From Fretibacter rubidus (GTDB lineage Bacteria; Pseudomonadota; Alphaproteobacteria; Caulobacterales; Maricaulaceae), in assembly GCF_041429785.1 (NCBI RefSeq), contig NZ_CP163423.1:1984001-2048000 (forward strand): a DNA stretch of 64,000 nt. The letters are read 5' to 3'. Numbering within the stretch: position 1 is the stretch's first letter; every line of letters starts with the position of its first letter. Below the pieces are notes generated by a model. The model ran no database searches. It was not told the origin of the DNA and worked only from the letters and a program-made list of their open reading frames with translations. A program made the translations under genes and the position numbers. Of this stretch, positions 48,203 through 58,151 are shown one piece after another.

Positions 48203-48565
48203 ATGAGCACACATCACCACTTTAATTATATTGAGCTGCCAACTACCGATATGGCCGCCATGAAAGCATTCTACACCCAGGCGTTTGGATGGGAATATAT
48301 TGATTACGGGCCACGCTACGCCGCGATAATAGGCGCAGGTGTTGATGGTGGGTTTGACGCCGATGCCGGTGCGCGAGGCCCGTCAAAACAGGGCGTGTTA
48401 GTGATTTTACACTCTGATGATTTACTCGCGAGCGAGCAGGCTGTGAAAGCAGCAGGCGGCGTTATTTCTGTGCCAGCCTTTGATTTTCCTGGCGGGCGGC
48501 GGTTTCATTTTACCGATCCTAGCGGCAATGAACTTGGCGTTTGGACGCAAAGCTCTGAGGGTTAA
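48203..48565 (+). CDS. VOC-fold (glyoxalase-like) protein
   Basis: The 120-residue protein is a single vicinal oxygen chelate unit: HHHFNYIELPTTDMAAMKAFYTQAFGWEY, DYGPRYAAI, and FTDPSGNELGVW (the acidic metal ligand). The small size suggests a dimer. Known VOC members open rings, isomerise or carry resistance; the role here is open. It starts four bases after alaS, so translation is probably coupled, although there is no known link. It converges on the 86-residue gene. Confidence 0.85.
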   Translation: MSTHHHFNYIELPTTDMAAMKAFYTQAFGWEYIDYGPRYAAIIGAGVDGGFDADAGARGPSKQGVLVILHSDDLLASEQAVKAAGGVISVPAFDFPGGRRFHFTDPSGNELGVWTQSSEG

Positions 48566-48574
48566 AGTTTAGCA

Positions 48575-48835
48575 TTAAGCATCATCACGCGTTAATCCCA
48601 TAACGAAATCAATGACCTTTTGCGCTGGCATTTCGCAAGGTTTAAGCCGCGCACCCGATGTCAGGCGGTAAAGATTAAGGCTGATATAATCAGTGCCCCC
48701 AAGCTCTCGCGCCACAAGGTTTGATTGCCGCCCATCATCATTTTGTGATTTTGTCACGCCGTAGCGAACCCCATTATACTGCGCGTAAAAATAGCCCGTT
48801 GGGAGAGCATCAAATTGAGCGAGAAAGTCTTGCAT
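48575..48835 (-). CDS. Small conserved hypothetical protein
   Basis: This 86-residue protein begins MQDFLAQFDALPTG and has RYGVTKS, ELGGTDYISLNLYRL and LKPCEMPAQKVIDFV. This resembles a small uncharacterised alphaproteobacterial family; I cannot name a function. I placed the start at 48835 because AGAGG lies seven bases upstream; an ATG 14 codons earlier has no such site. It is the last gene before recA, in the same direction, but lies beyond the recA terminator. Confidence 0.65.
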   Translation of the reverse strand: MQDFLAQFDALPTGYFYAQYNGVRYGVTKSQNDDGRQSNLVARELGGTDYISLNLYRLTSGARLKPCEMPAQKVIDFVMGLTRDDA

Positions 48836-48945
48836 GTCATGACCTCTGAAGCCTAAGTCAAATGTGTGTAATCTCATAATAGCTTATTTTACGATCAGGG
48901 TATCTATCTTTTCCCGCACCACACTTTTGGGACAATTTCCACTCA

Positions 48946-48997
48946 CACAAAAAGAAACCCGCCCTGCACACTCTTTATGAAAAAGTGTGCAGAGCGG
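48946..48997 (-). terminator. Rho-independent terminator of recA
   Basis: On the minus strand a 14-pair stem with one mismatch (CCGCTCTGCACACT paired with AGTGTGCAGGGCGG) is followed by GTTTCTTTTTG. It lies 48 bases after the recA stop. Confidence 0.88.
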
Positions 48998-49044
48998 ATT
49001 ACCGTTCAGAAGGAAACTTTAAAGGTGTTCACACCTATAGGGCT

Positions 49045-50145
49045 TTACGCCTTAATCGCGGGAATATCCGTGATATCGTCATTTTGCTCTTCTTTGGGGA
49101 CAAGCAATTCATCCGCAATGAGGCCTTTTTCTTGGCGAATTTTAAGTTCAACCGCATCAGCAATATCTGGATTAGCGATAAGGAATTGGCGGACGTTTTC
49201 ACGACCCTGCCCAATACGTTCTTCGCCGTAGCTATACCAGCTCCCTGACTTTTCAATCACGCCAGCCATAACACCCATATCGATAATCTCGCCCGTTTTG
49301 GAGATCCCCTCGCCATACATGATGTCAAATTCGACTTGGCGGAAAGGCGGGGCCACTTTGTTTTTCACAACTTTCACACGGGTCTGGTTACCCACCACTT
49401 CGTCGCGGTGCTTAATCGCGCCAATACGGCGAATATCAAGACGCACAGACGAGTAAAATTTCAGCGCATTACCACCCGTTGTCGTCTCGGGCGAGCCATA
49501 CATGACACCGATTTTCATCCGAATTTGGTTGATGAAAATAACCATACAGCCGGATTTGGAAATAGACCCTGTCAGCTTACGCAGCGCTTGGCTCATCAGA
49601 CGCGCTTGCAATCCTGGCAAACTATCACCCATATCGCCTTCAAGCTCAGCACGCGGCGTTAGGGCCGCAACAGAGTCGATGACCAAAACATCAATCGCGC
49701 CAGAGCGCACCAATGTGTCGGCAATTTCAAGACCTTGTTCACCCGTGTCAGGCTGCGCGATCAAAAGCTCGTTCACGTCAACGCCAAGCTTGGCCGCATA
49801 TGTCGGGTCAAGCGCATGTTCGGCGTCAATAAAGGCTGCAACACCGCCTTCTTTTTGGATTTCAGCGACACAGTGCAAGGACAAAGTCGTTTTACCAGAT
49901 GATTCAGGACCGTAAATTTCAATGACACGGCCACGCGGTAAGCCGCCTATGCCGAGGGCGATATCCAGTCCAATTGAGCCTGTCGAGACAGAGGCGATAT
50001 CCATCGCGCTTTTGTCGCCCAATTTCATGACAGAGCCTTTACCAAAGGCGCGGTCGATTTGACCCAAGGCTGCCTCTAGCGCAGCAGATTTATTTTTATC
50101 GGAAGCTTTACCCACGACAGTTAATGGTGTTGAGTTTCTGGCCAT
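49045..50145 (-). CDS. recA: Recombinase RecA
   Basis: RecA forms filaments on single-stranded DNA, drives strand exchange and triggers LexA self-cleavage. The 366 residues show [14 protein letters not shown] (Walker A), [36 protein letters not shown] and an acidic C-terminal tail. A LexA box lies 117 bases upstream, in the short gap after cckA. A strong terminator follows, so the gene forms its own unit. Confidence 0.98.
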   Translation of the reverse strand: MARNSTPLTVVGKASDKNKSAALEAALGQIDRAFGKGSVMKLGDKSAMDIASVSTGSIGLDIALGIGGLPRGRVIEIYGPESSGKTTLSLHCVAEIQKEGGVAAFIDAEHALDPTYAAKLGVDVNELLIAQPDTGEQGLEIADTLVRSGAIDVLVIDSVAALTPRAELEGDMGDSLPGLQARLMSQALRKLTGSISKSGCMVIFINQIRMKIGVMYGSPETTTGGNALKFYSSVRLDIRRIGAIKHRDEVVGNQTRVKVVKNKVAPPFRQVEFDIMYGEGISKTGEIIDMGVMAGVIEKSGSWYSYGEERIGQGRENVRQFLIANPDIADAVELKIRQEKGLIADELLVPKEEQNDDITDIPAIKA

Positions 50146-50261
50146 TATATAACTCCAGCGAGGATAACCGGAGCCCTTCGGTCATCACATTGAAATTCCG
50201 GCTGTTATTGGACTGCCGTGAATCGTTTGTGCCACTTTTGTTCTCTATGCGCAAGTAAAAA

Positions 50262-50276
50262 GAACAAAATTGGAAC
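50262..50276. promoter_or_regulatory. LexA (SOS) box of recA
   Basis: GAACAAAATTGGAAC fits the alphaproteobacterial direct-repeat operator GAAC-N7-GAAC exactly. It lies 117 bases before recA and 16 after the cckA stop, and implies damage control of recA by LexA. Confidence 0.85.
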
Positions 50277-50291
50277 ATTAAGCCGCTAAGC

Positions 50292-52967
50292 CTATAAATA
50301 CTCATCATTTTCTCCGCCTGTCGCAATCTCTGATTTAACCTTTTCAGCAAGCTGGACAAGCGTAAATGGCTTGGGCAGGAAGGTCACATCGGGTTCCTCG
50401 GATAGCAAATCAGAGAACTCTTCCTGCGCGTAACCCGAAATAAAGACAATACGCGCATCACCGAGCAGCGCGCGTCCTTTCTTCAGTAATGTCGGGCCGT
50501 CCATACCCGGCATCACGACATCTGAGATCATCAAATCAATGGTCTCCGTGCCCTCTTGTAAAAGCTCATAGGCTTCTTCGCCGTCGCACGCCTCTATGAC
50601 GTTATAGCCGCGCTGACGTAGGGTTTTAGCGGCCATGATACGGACGCTATCTTCGTCTTCAACAAAGAGGATAGTGCCCTGCCCTGCCAAATCAGACGGC
50701 GGCTTTGGTGCGCGCTTCGTGCTGGCTTTTGCCACAACGGGTTCGGGGAAATCAGCCGCATCTGGCACAGGGAAATAAAGGCGGAATGTCGTGCCCACAC
50801 CCAACTCACTATCAACAGACAGCACACCGCCCGATTGCTGCACAATACCGTAAACCGTGGCAAGGCCGAGGCCTGTGCCTTTGCCGACATCTTTTGTCGT
50901 AAAGAACGGCTCGAAAATTTTGGCTTTTACCTCATCCGACATACCTGTGCCCGTGTCTGACACTTCAACACGGACAAAGTGATTGGATTTGGTCGCACGC
51001 AACGCATCAATAGGATCAGAACTGCCGAGCTTATCAACCGTGACTTCGGAGGATTTAATTGTAATCGTCCCCCCGCCCGATGCCGCCATAGCGTCGCGCG
51101 CATTCACACAAAGGTTCATAAGGATATTATCAATCTGCGTTTTATCAGCCAAAATGGGCGGTAGAGCGCGGCCATGTATGACATTAAGCTTCACACGTTC
51201 GCCGATAGTTTGTTTTAGCGTGACAACCATATCAGACAGCGTTTCCGTCACGTCCACACGTTCAGCGCGCCGCGTTTCTTGGCGAGAGAAGGCGAGTAGT
51301 TTTTTAACAAGGCCCGCCGCCCGAGAGACATTGGAATTAATCTCTTGCAGTTCAGGATAGGACGGATCGCCAATGGGGTGACGCCCCAATAGATCATCAG
51401 CGTTCAGGCGGATAATCGTCAGAATATTATTAAAATCATGCGCGACGCCGGCCGCTAACTGGCCAATGGCTTGCATTTTCTGGCTTTGGACGAGCTGATC
51501 TTCCAACAGCTTTCGCGCCGAAATATCTACAATATAGGCCCAGGCCGTCTGCGGGGTGGCAGGGTCGGATACGATATAGACATTGACAGGCAAGGCCCCC
51601 TCACCCGCCAGTGTCGTCTCGACGACAGACCGTTCAGACAGCCCGCCTGAATCTGACAGCACAGGTGCAGAGAGGAAATCGAGATCATCTTTATCGACAC
51701 TAAAGATGTCTTCAAACTTAGCCGGCGGCCAATCGAAATCAGGCTTACCTGATTCGGCCATCATGGCACTAAACGCGGGGTTGGCCGAGAGTATGGACGC
51801 CCGCCCCAATGTGTCACCTGACAGTTTTAAAATACCAATCGGGGCGGCGTTAAAGCTGTCCCCGACTGTGACTGTATTGGGCATAGGCACGGGACCGCTT
51901 TGGGTCAGATGCTCTGGTTTTTGCGGCACGACCAGCGGCGTCGACGGTCGCGGTGCCCCCATAGAGCTATGACCATAAAGCGCAACAGAGGCAATGGTCT
52001 GACCTGTGCCCAGCTCTCGCCATGTGCCGACCATGACAGTGGGCGACACCAGACCGCGCATCGTAATCAGCCGCGTATCAGCACGAATAATCCGCCCTGC
52101 CGTTGGCGGGCTATCGAGTACTGCTTCCGGGTTTTCGATAAATTCGCGCATAAATTCTGGACGGAGGCCATGCTCTACCCCCAACCAGCGCTCTAGCACA
52201 GGGTTCATCGCAATGACGCGACCGTCTATTTCCACTGCAAAAAGACCAACAGGCGCATCGGTCAGTATTTCGTCTTGGCCGAGGCTTTCGTCCGCCGTGT
52301 CCATGACCTGCCATAATTGCGAATGACCGTTATGGGACGTTAGCGCCGTGACTTGGATACGGTAGCGCACATGCTGCCCTTCGGGGCCGATGGTGTCGAT
52401 AAATTCCTCGGCAAAGCTTGTCGCGGGATCCATATGAAACAGGCGGAAAATAGCGGGGGCCGTGTCTTTGGGCTGCTCTTCCTCGGACGGGGCGGTAAAC
52501 AGGCGGTCAACGGTGGGCGGACCGCCGCTAATACCCAGCGCATTCATGTCTTGGGCCAGCGCCATATAGGCACTATTGGCGCGCACAGGTTTGCCGTTAT
52601 GCACAATCAAGCTAGCGCGTGTGTAGCGCTCAAAGGCTTGCGCCATATTGCTCTCTATATCAGCTTGGGCAACGCGTTCGGCGCGCGAGATGCTGACCGA
52701 CATTAACAGCGCGATGAAAGCCGCTGTGCCGAGACCCGCAACTAAGAGCAGCGCGGGCCACCCTAAGGTCACGGCTTGCGTGGCAGCGATATAGGCACAG
52801 ACCAGGATAAGTACGCAGAGTATAATCATCAAAAAAATGAACAGAGCACTGCGCCCAGGAGAGCGGTTCGCGCCGTCGTCATAGTCGCTGGCGCGCCATG
52901 ATTTTGGCGTTTGGGCCAAGGGGTCTGCCCCTTCGCCGACGGCGCTATTTCGAATCACATCATCCAT
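50292..52967 (-). CDS. cckA: Hybrid histidine kinase CckA
   Basis: CckA is the cell-cycle kinase that feeds phosphate through ChpT to CtrA and CpdR. The 891-residue protein has two membrane spans (about 41-62 and 71-93), two PAS-like regions (about 115-225 and 232-335) with a third near 370-485, the dimerisation domain with His510 in [14 protein letters not shown], an ATPase domain with [10 protein letters not shown] (618-627), DTGTGMS and [13 protein letters not shown], and a receiver domain (about 765-885) with Asp816 ([11 protein letters not shown]) and Lys866. It is a stand-alone leftward gene that diverges from the DUF885 genes. Confidence 0.94.
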   Translation of the reverse strand: MDDVIRNSAVGEGADPLAQTPKSWRASDYDDGANRSPGRSALFIFLMIILCVLILVCAYIAATQAVTLGWPALLLVAGLGTAAFIALLMSVSISRAERVAQADIESNMAQAFERYTRASLIVHNGKPVRANSAYMALAQDMNALGISGGPPTVDRLFTAPSEEEQPKDTAPAIFRLFHMDPATSFAEEFIDTIGPEGQHVRYRIQVTALTSHNGHSQLWQVMDTADESLGQDEILTDAPVGLFAVEIDGRVIAMNPVLERWLGVEHGLRPEFMREFIENPEAVLDSPPTAGRIIRADTRLITMRGLVSPTVMVGTWRELGTGQTIASVALYGHSSMGAPRPSTPLVVPQKPEHLTQSGPVPMPNTVTVGDSFNAAPIGILKLSGDTLGRASILSANPAFSAMMAESGKPDFDWPPAKFEDIFSVDKDDLDFLSAPVLSDSGGLSERSVVETTLAGEGALPVNVYIVSDPATPQTAWAYIVDISARKLLEDQLVQSQKMQAIGQLAAGVAHDFNNILTIIRLNADDLLGRHPIGDPSYPELQEINSNVSRAAGLVKKLLAFSRQETRRAERVDVTETLSDMVVTLKQTIGERVKLNVIHGRALPPILADKTQIDNILMNLCVNARDAMAASGGGTITIKSSEVTVDKLGSSDPIDALRATKSNHFVRVEVSDTGTGMSDEVKAKIFEPFFTTKDVGKGTGLGLATVYGIVQQSGGVLSVDSELGVGTTFRLYFPVPDAADFPEPVVAKASTKRAPKPPSDLAGQGTILFVEDEDSVRIMAAKTLRQRGYNVIEACDGEEAYELLQEGTETIDLMISDVVMPGMDGPTLLKKGRALLGDARIVFISGYAQEEFSDLLSEEPDVTFLPKPFTLVQLAEKVKSEIATGGENDEYL

Positions 52968-53112
52968 GGGCTGACTCTAATCCAAAAATTCGCCGCTGCG
53001 GGGAAAACTTAACGAGAAAATAAGCGGTATTCAGACTGTATTGTGAGCTGTCTTGCTACGCGGATGATATTGGTTAAACTATGCGTTTAATCACGACACT
53101 TATGGACGTCTT

Positions 53113-54948
53113 ATGCGACTTACAACACGCCTTTTAATTTCTGCTATGACGGCGGCGACGCTTCTGTCTGGTTGCACCCCCAAAGGCGCGTCAGAGGCGT
53201 CCAAAGCCGAGCTGGTTATATCAGAAAGCAAGGCGCTCAACGACTGGTTCGCGGCGCGCTTTGATGACCAGCTCGCACGCAGCCCGATGATGCAGACTTA
53301 TCTGGGGCAAAAGGATAATCAAGACCGGCTAGACGATAGCTCGCAACTGGCGGATGACGAAGGCGCGGCGCTGACAGAGCAGTGGCTAAAAGATATGCGC
53401 GCGCGCTTTGATATTGACCGTCTGGACGCGCAATCAAAGTTGTCGTACCGCCTGTATGAATTTGCGGCCAAGGACGATTTGGAAAGCCATGCTTATTCTG
53501 ATCATGACTATGTCTTCCAGCATATGTCTGGCCCGCATTCTGATTTGCCGTCCTTCATGATTAATTTCCACCAGATAAGCTCAGAGCTAGATGCCAAAGC
53601 CTATATCGCGCGGCTGGACGGTGTGCGCGCCTATATGGGGCATTATATTGAAAAAGCCGAAGCGCAAGCAGCCAAAGGCGTCGTGTTGCCTAAATTTGTT
53701 TACGGGAAAATCACGCCAGCGGCCCGCAATGTCATAACAGGCGCGCCTTTTGATGATAGCGGAGCTGATAGCCCTCTGCTGTCTGATTTCAAAGATAAAA
53801 TCGGCAAGCTGACCATCGCGGAGGCTGTGCGGGATGATTTAGTCAAAGAGGCCGAAGCCGCGCTGCTGCGCTCTGTTGAGCCCGCTTACACCGATATGAT
53901 TGACATGTTTGCCCGCCACGCAGCTATCGCTACAGATGATGACGGGGCGTGGAAACTACCCAATGGTGAGGCCTATTACCAAGCGCGACTAAAGCATTAC
54001 ACGACCACAGAGCTGACCGCTGACGAAATTCACAATATCGGCCTATCCGAGGTCGCGCGCATCCAAGACGAGATGCGCCAAATCATGACCCAAGTCGGAT
54101 TTGAGGGTGATCTGAAAAATTTTTACACCTTACTGCGCACGGACCCGCAATTTGTCTATCCAGAGACTGACGCGGGCGCAGAGGCCTATATTACAGACGC
54201 CACCGCCATTATCGATGATATGAAAGGGCGCATGGACAGCCTGTTCATCACACAACCCAAAGCCGATATGGTTGTCAAACGGGTCGAGGCCTTTCGCGAG
54301 GACACAGCCTTTGGCGCGTTTTACGACCAACCCGCCTTAGACGGCTCTCGTCCCGGGACGTATTATATCAATATGAAGGTCGTGGCGGATCAGCCCAAAT
54401 ACCTCATGCAGGCTTTGGCTTATCACGAAGGTATTCCCGGCCACCATATGCAAATCGCGATTGGTATGGAGCTCGACGGCCTGCCGAAATTTAGAACGCT
54501 GGGTGGGCATACGGCCTATATTGAAGGCTGGGCGCTCTATGCCGAAGCCGTGCCAAAAGAACTGGGGCTTTATACTGATCCTTATTCCGATTTTGGCCGT
54601 CTATCGATGGAGATATTTCGTGCGGCGCGCCTTGTCGTTGATACGGGTATTCATTCTAAGAAATGGACGCGCGAGGAAGCCGTGCAATATTATCTTGATA
54701 ACATCCCCAATCCCGAAGGTGACGTGCGCGCCGAAATTGACCGCTACATTGTTTGGCCCGGACAAGCGACCGCCTATAAAATTGGGATGCTAAAAATTGA
54801 AGAGCTGCGCGCGGGCGCCGAAGCCGCATTGGGCGACCGTTTTGACGTGCGCGAATTTCACGATGTTGTGCTGGCCAATGGCTCTGTGCCCCTTTCCGTC
54901 TTGGAAGAATTAGTGCAAGAGTGGACACAAGACACGCTGAGTAAATAG
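53113..54948 (+). CDS. DUF885 lipoprotein, putative metallopeptidase (copy 1)
   Basis: This 611-residue protein begins with a lipobox (LSGC) signal and is mostly helical. The family mark YHEGIPGHHMQ has His438, Glu439 and His444/445, an HExxxHH-type metal site, with a further GGHTAYIEGWALYAE that supplies Glu. DUF885 proteins are related to carboxypeptidases; the substrate is unknown. The second copy starts 29 bases later, so both are in one operon. It diverges from cckA. Confidence 0.87.
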   Translation: MRLTTRLLISAMTAATLLSGCTPKGASEASKAELVISESKALNDWFAARFDDQLARSPMMQTYLGQKDNQDRLDDSSQLADDEGAALTEQWLKDMRARFDIDRLDAQSKLSYRLYEFAAKDDLESHAYSDHDYVFQHMSGPHSDLPSFMINFHQISSELDAKAYIARLDGVRAYMGHYIEKAEAQAAKGVVLPKFVYGKITPAARNVITGAPFDDSGADSPLLSDFKDKIGKLTIAEAVRDDLVKEAEAALLRSVEPAYTDMIDMFARHAAIATDDDGAWKLPNGEAYYQARLKHYTTTELTADEIHNIGLSEVARIQDEMRQIMTQVGFEGDLKNFYTLLRTDPQFVYPETDAGAEAYITDATAIIDDMKGRMDSLFITQPKADMVVKRVEAFREDTAFGAFYDQPALDGSRPGTYYINMKVVADQPKYLMQALAYHEGIPGHHMQIAIGMELDGLPKFRTLGGHTAYIEGWALYAEAVPKELGLYTDPYSDFGRLSMEIFRAARLVVDTGIHSKKWTREEAVQYYLDNIPNPEGDVRAEIDRYIVWPGQATAYKIGMLKIEELRAGAEAALGDRFDVREFHDVVLANGSVPLSVLEELVQEWTQDTLSK

Positions 54949-54977
54949 TCGGCGATATAAAATAAACGGAGAGACGT

Positions 54978-56807
54978 ATGAAACACTTTATTATGATCAC
55001 AGCTTCAGTTCTGGCGCTTGGCGGCACACTGACCGCTTGCTCTAGCGAGCCTGTCAAAGCCCCCGTCACCGAGGCTGAAATGGCGACAGAGACGGCGCGT
55101 CTAAACGCTTGGTTTGAAGAAAAATTCCAAGAAGGTGTCCGCGATTATCCCGAATATCTGGCATCCCTGGGCATTCGTGAACGTATGGACGAGTGGAACG
55201 ACCCGACCCGTGCCTTTGAGCTAGAGCAGCTGGACGAAGAACGTCAAAACCTAGCCGAAATGAAAGAGAACTTTGATTTTGACAAGTTATCAGAAGACGC
55301 GCAGCTGTCTTACCGCTTGTTTGAGCGCAATGTGAATAATAGCCTCGATGGTGATAAATATCATGATTATGGCTACCCCTTTAATCAGATGTTTGGCATC
55401 CAAAGCGGTATTCCCACATTTATGTTAAACCGTCACCGTATCGACAACGTTGAAGACGCGCGTAATTATATCGCCCGCCTTAACGGCGTAAAAGACGTGC
55501 TGGACGTGGTGGTTGCGCGCTCTGAACAGGCGGCTGAAAAAGGCATCATGCCACCCAAATTTGTCTATGGTCACGTTATTCGCGACAGCAAAAATGTCCT
55601 AACAGGCGCGCCCTTTGAAGAAACAGACGAGCTGAACCTGCTGCTGGCGGATTTTGAAACCAAAGTCAAAAAATTGGACCTCCCAGAGGACGAGCAGGAA
55701 GCGCTTTATACGGATGCGATTACCGCGCTTTTGACATCCGTGCGACCTGCTTATGAAAACCTGATTGCCACGCTAGAAAGCCAAGAAGCGCGCACCACAA
55801 CGGATGATGGTGTATGGAAATTACCTGATGGCGCGGATTACTACGCAAACCGCCTAAAGATGATGACAACAACAGATATGACCGCGTCTGAAATCCACGA
55901 TTTGGGTCTGGCCGAAGTTGACCGCATCCACGGCGAAATGCGTGATATTATGACCGCGGTTGAGTTTGAAGGCGACCTGCAGGACTTCTTTGAGTTTATG
56001 CGAACTGACGAGCAATTCGTCTATCCCAATACTGAGGCTGGCAAAGCGGCCTATTTAGCAGAGGCCACACGCATGATTGATGTCATGTATGATCGTCTGC
56101 CAGAGGTGTTTAACACAATGCCAAAGGCGGGACTGGAAGTTGTTGCAGTTGAGGCGTTTCGCGAAAAGTCAGCTGGCAAAGCCTTTTACAATCGTCCCGC
56201 CCAAGACGGCTCTCGCCCGGGGCGTTATTACGCCAATCTTTATGATATGAATGATATGCCGAAATACCAAATGGAGGCACTGGCCTATCATGAAGGTGTG
56301 CCGGGTCACCATATGCAGCTGTCTATCGCGCAAGAGCTTGAAGGCGTACCGTCCTTTCGTAAATATGGCCGGGTGACCGCCTATACCGAAGGCTGGGGTC
56401 TGTATTCAGAATATCTGCCTAAGGAAATGGGTTTTTATGCTGACCCTTATTCTGATTTTGGTCGCCTTGCGATGGAATTATGGCGCGCTGCACGGCTGGT
56501 CGTCGATACGGGCTTGCATGACAAACGCTGGTCTCGTGAAAAGGCGATTGAATACCTCACGACCAATACGCCCAATCCCGAAGGGGACTGTATCAAAGCC
56601 ATTGAGCGTTACATCGTGATGCCGGGCCAAGCCACAGCCTATAAAATCGGGATGATCAAAATCTTAGAACTCCGCGAAGAAGCCAAAGCGACTTTGGGCG
56701 ATAAATTTGATCTCGGCGCATTTCACGATGTCGTCCTCGCCTCTGGCCCTGTCCCGCTAAATATTTTGGAAGACCGCGTGAATACGTGGGTGAAAAGCCA
56801 AGGGTAA
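54978..56807 (+). CDS. DUF885 lipoprotein, putative metallopeptidase (copy 2)
   Basis: This 609-residue paralog of copy 1 has the same order: lipobox (LTAC), helical domain, then YHEGVPGHHMQ with His438 at the same residue number, and GRVTAYTEGWGLYSE. Long stretches such as YADPYSDFGRL, RAARLVVDTG and PNPEGD are shared, and the genes have almost the same length, so this is a tandem duplication. GGAGAG lies before the ATG. The two copies may cut different substrates. Right after the stop lies a stem-loop repeat found again after metH. Confidence 0.87.
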   Translation: MKHFIMITASVLALGGTLTACSSEPVKAPVTEAEMATETARLNAWFEEKFQEGVRDYPEYLASLGIRERMDEWNDPTRAFELEQLDEERQNLAEMKENFDFDKLSEDAQLSYRLFERNVNNSLDGDKYHDYGYPFNQMFGIQSGIPTFMLNRHRIDNVEDARNYIARLNGVKDVLDVVVARSEQAAEKGIMPPKFVYGHVIRDSKNVLTGAPFEETDELNLLLADFETKVKKLDLPEDEQEALYTDAITALLTSVRPAYENLIATLESQEARTTTDDGVWKLPDGADYYANRLKMMTTTDMTASEIHDLGLAEVDRIHGEMRDIMTAVEFEGDLQDFFEFMRTDEQFVYPNTEAGKAAYLAEATRMIDVMYDRLPEVFNTMPKAGLEVVAVEAFREKSAGKAFYNRPAQDGSRPGRYYANLYDMNDMPKYQMEALAYHEGVPGHHMQLSIAQELEGVPSFRKYGRVTAYTEGWGLYSEYLPKEMGFYADPYSDFGRLAMELWRAARLVVDTGLHDKRWSREKAIEYLTTNTPNPEGDCIKAIERYIVMPGQATAYKIGMIKILELREEAKATLGDKFDLGAFHDVVLASGPVPLNILEDRVNTWVKSQG

Positions 56808-56816
56808 GTCAATATT

Positions 56817-56855
56817 GTCATAGCCGACCTTGTGTCGGCTATCCATATGTCGCTT
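56817..56855 (+). repeat. 39-base stem-loop repeat, copy A
   Basis: This 39-base element starts nine bases after the DUF885 copy-2 stop, with a perfect 9-bp stem (ATAGCCGAC/GTCGGCTAT) and a five-base loop. Copy B at 60971-61009 on the minus strand matches at 35 of 39 positions. A CTTTT follows. It may work as a terminator or RNA stabiliser. Confidence 0.7.
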
Positions 56856-56867
56856 TTCAACAATGTT

Positions 56868-57018
56868 GCGTTAACAGCGTAACGCATGGATCACCGCCAC
56901 ACGGGCGGTGATGACGAGAATTTAGGTAGAAACATAAGACTCAAGAGGCCCGCCTTTGCGGGGGACCCGGGTTTCTAATCCCGCAATTATATATACGTGT
57001 CTCCCGCGAAAGCGGGAG
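56868..57018. repeat. Cluster of four further small hairpins
   Basis: Between the DUF885 copy-2 gene and the small lipoprotein gene lie GCGTTA/TAACGC (56868-56885), TCACCGCC/GGCGGTGA (56891-56911), CCCGC/GCGGG (56949-56962) and CTCCCGC/GCGGGAG around a GAAA tetraloop (57001-57018). The last is of the kind seen as dispersed palindromes in alphaproteobacteria. No T-run follows. No gene is found in the gap. Confidence 0.5.
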
Positions 57019-57028
57019 CCTCGAAAAG

Positions 57029-57472
57029 TTACTCTGGCTTGTCAACGTCCGTTGCCTCTGCCCTTACGTCCCACTCATATATCTCATCAATATAGCATCT
57101 GTCGGGGCCGATGCCGCTACGGTCATTGAGCGTAAAGGCGGATTCGGACACGATGATAAAGTCGTTTTCACGCAGACAAGATGTACGGGGTGAGAGGCCA
57201 ATCGATTGTGCAAATGGCAGATTACTGCAAATCCCGCGCACTGAGACAATATAGTCCCGGCTCGGCCCTGTACTAAGCACGACGGTGTCTTTGGTGTTGT
57301 TTGAAAAGCCGTCGATATTACGCTCAAAGCAAATTTTATCGACCTGCTGGCCGAGGCGAGCATCACCCTCAAAGGCCGCAATGCCGCGCGGTTCATCACT
57401 GGCAGTGGTGGCGCAAGATGCCAGTAGGAACGTGGCCGATAGGGTGGTGAGACTGAGGATAACATATTTCAT
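57029..57472 (-). CDS. Small lipoprotein, DUF6491-like (copy 1)
   Basis: This 147-residue protein has a lipobox signal (LASC) and a mature domain with DARLGQQVDKICFERNI, RGICSNLPFAQSIGL, TSCLRENDFIIV and RCYIDEIYEWD. Four cysteines at fixed places suggest two disulfides. The pattern resembles DUF6491, an uncharacterised family, but the match is from memory. I chose ATG 57472 with AAAGG seven bases upstream; GTG 57478 is the other option. Copy 2 lies next, in the same direction. Confidence 0.7.
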   Translation of the reverse strand: MKYVILSLTTLSATFLLASCATTASDEPRGIAAFEGDARLGQQVDKICFERNIDGFSNNTKDTVVLSTGPSRDYIVSVRGICSNLPFAQSIGLSPRTSCLRENDFIIVSESAFTLNDRSGIGPDRCYIDEIYEWDVRAEATDVDKPE

Positions 57473-57577
57473 ATTCACGCCTTTAATCAGTGGTTAGCCT
57501 ATGGTGAACGGCCTAGGCCCGCAAAAAGTTCCCCGTACTCGCCCGCCGGATGCCACCATGCAGAAACTGCGCGTGGC

Positions 57578-58021
57578 TTATTGCGCCTTTGCATCCCATT
57601 GATATATTTCATCAATCAAGCAGCGCTCGGCGGGAAAGTAATTGCCATTGGGCAGAAAGAAATCTGTTCGCGCAACAAGAACAACATCATTATCGCGCAG
57701 GCAGCGCGAGCGTGATTGTAATGTGACGTGACGGGTACGCCCAAGCTGTTCACAATTGCCTTGAAAGGCCACAACATAATCACTGTCACGCCCCGCAGAT
57801 AGCAGCGCCGTTTTCTGAGCAATGCGCGTCACGTCAAGCGTGGCAGCGACTTCAAGATTACACACCCTGTCAATTTGCTCGCCCATGCGCGTATCTTTTT
57901 GTAGCGCTGTCACAGTTTTCGATGGGGTCGATACCTCTGCTTTAAGCTGTCTCGGGGTCGCGCAAGCCGTTAAAATAAGTGTCGCTATCGCAAGGCTCCA
58001 TAGGGCAATTACGTGTCGCAT
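57578..58021 (-). CDS. Small lipoprotein, DUF6491-like (copy 2)
   Basis: This 147-residue paralog of the next gene begins with a lipobox (LTAC) and keeps the same plan: DTRMGEQIDRVCNLEVAATL, FQGNCEQLGRTRHVTL, SRCLRDNDVVLVARTDF and RCLIDEIYQWD. The cysteine spacing agrees with copy 1. AAGGAG lies before ATG 58021; a longer frame is not needed. The two genes are 105 bases apart, and may form one operon. The function is unknown. Confidence 0.72.
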   Translation of the reverse strand: MRHVIALWSLAIATLILTACATPRQLKAEVSTPSKTVTALQKDTRMGEQIDRVCNLEVAATLDVTRIAQKTALLSAGRDSDYVVAFQGNCEQLGRTRHVTLQSRSRCLRDNDVVLVARTDFFLPNGNYFPAERCLIDEIYQWDAKAQ

Positions 58022-58151
58022 TGTCTTTCTCCTTGCGCGTAGCATAGCACAAAAAGAGGCAATGGTAAATTTAACCCGTTGCGACACACAGCCCCAATGG
58101 GCCTAGTTGTCTAATGATAGCCTAAAGACTGCCGCATTCGCCGAGAAAGGC

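Noticed and set aside
53070-53100. CtrA-like pair of TTAA upstream of the DUF885 gene
   Set aside because: The spacer is nine bases, not seven.
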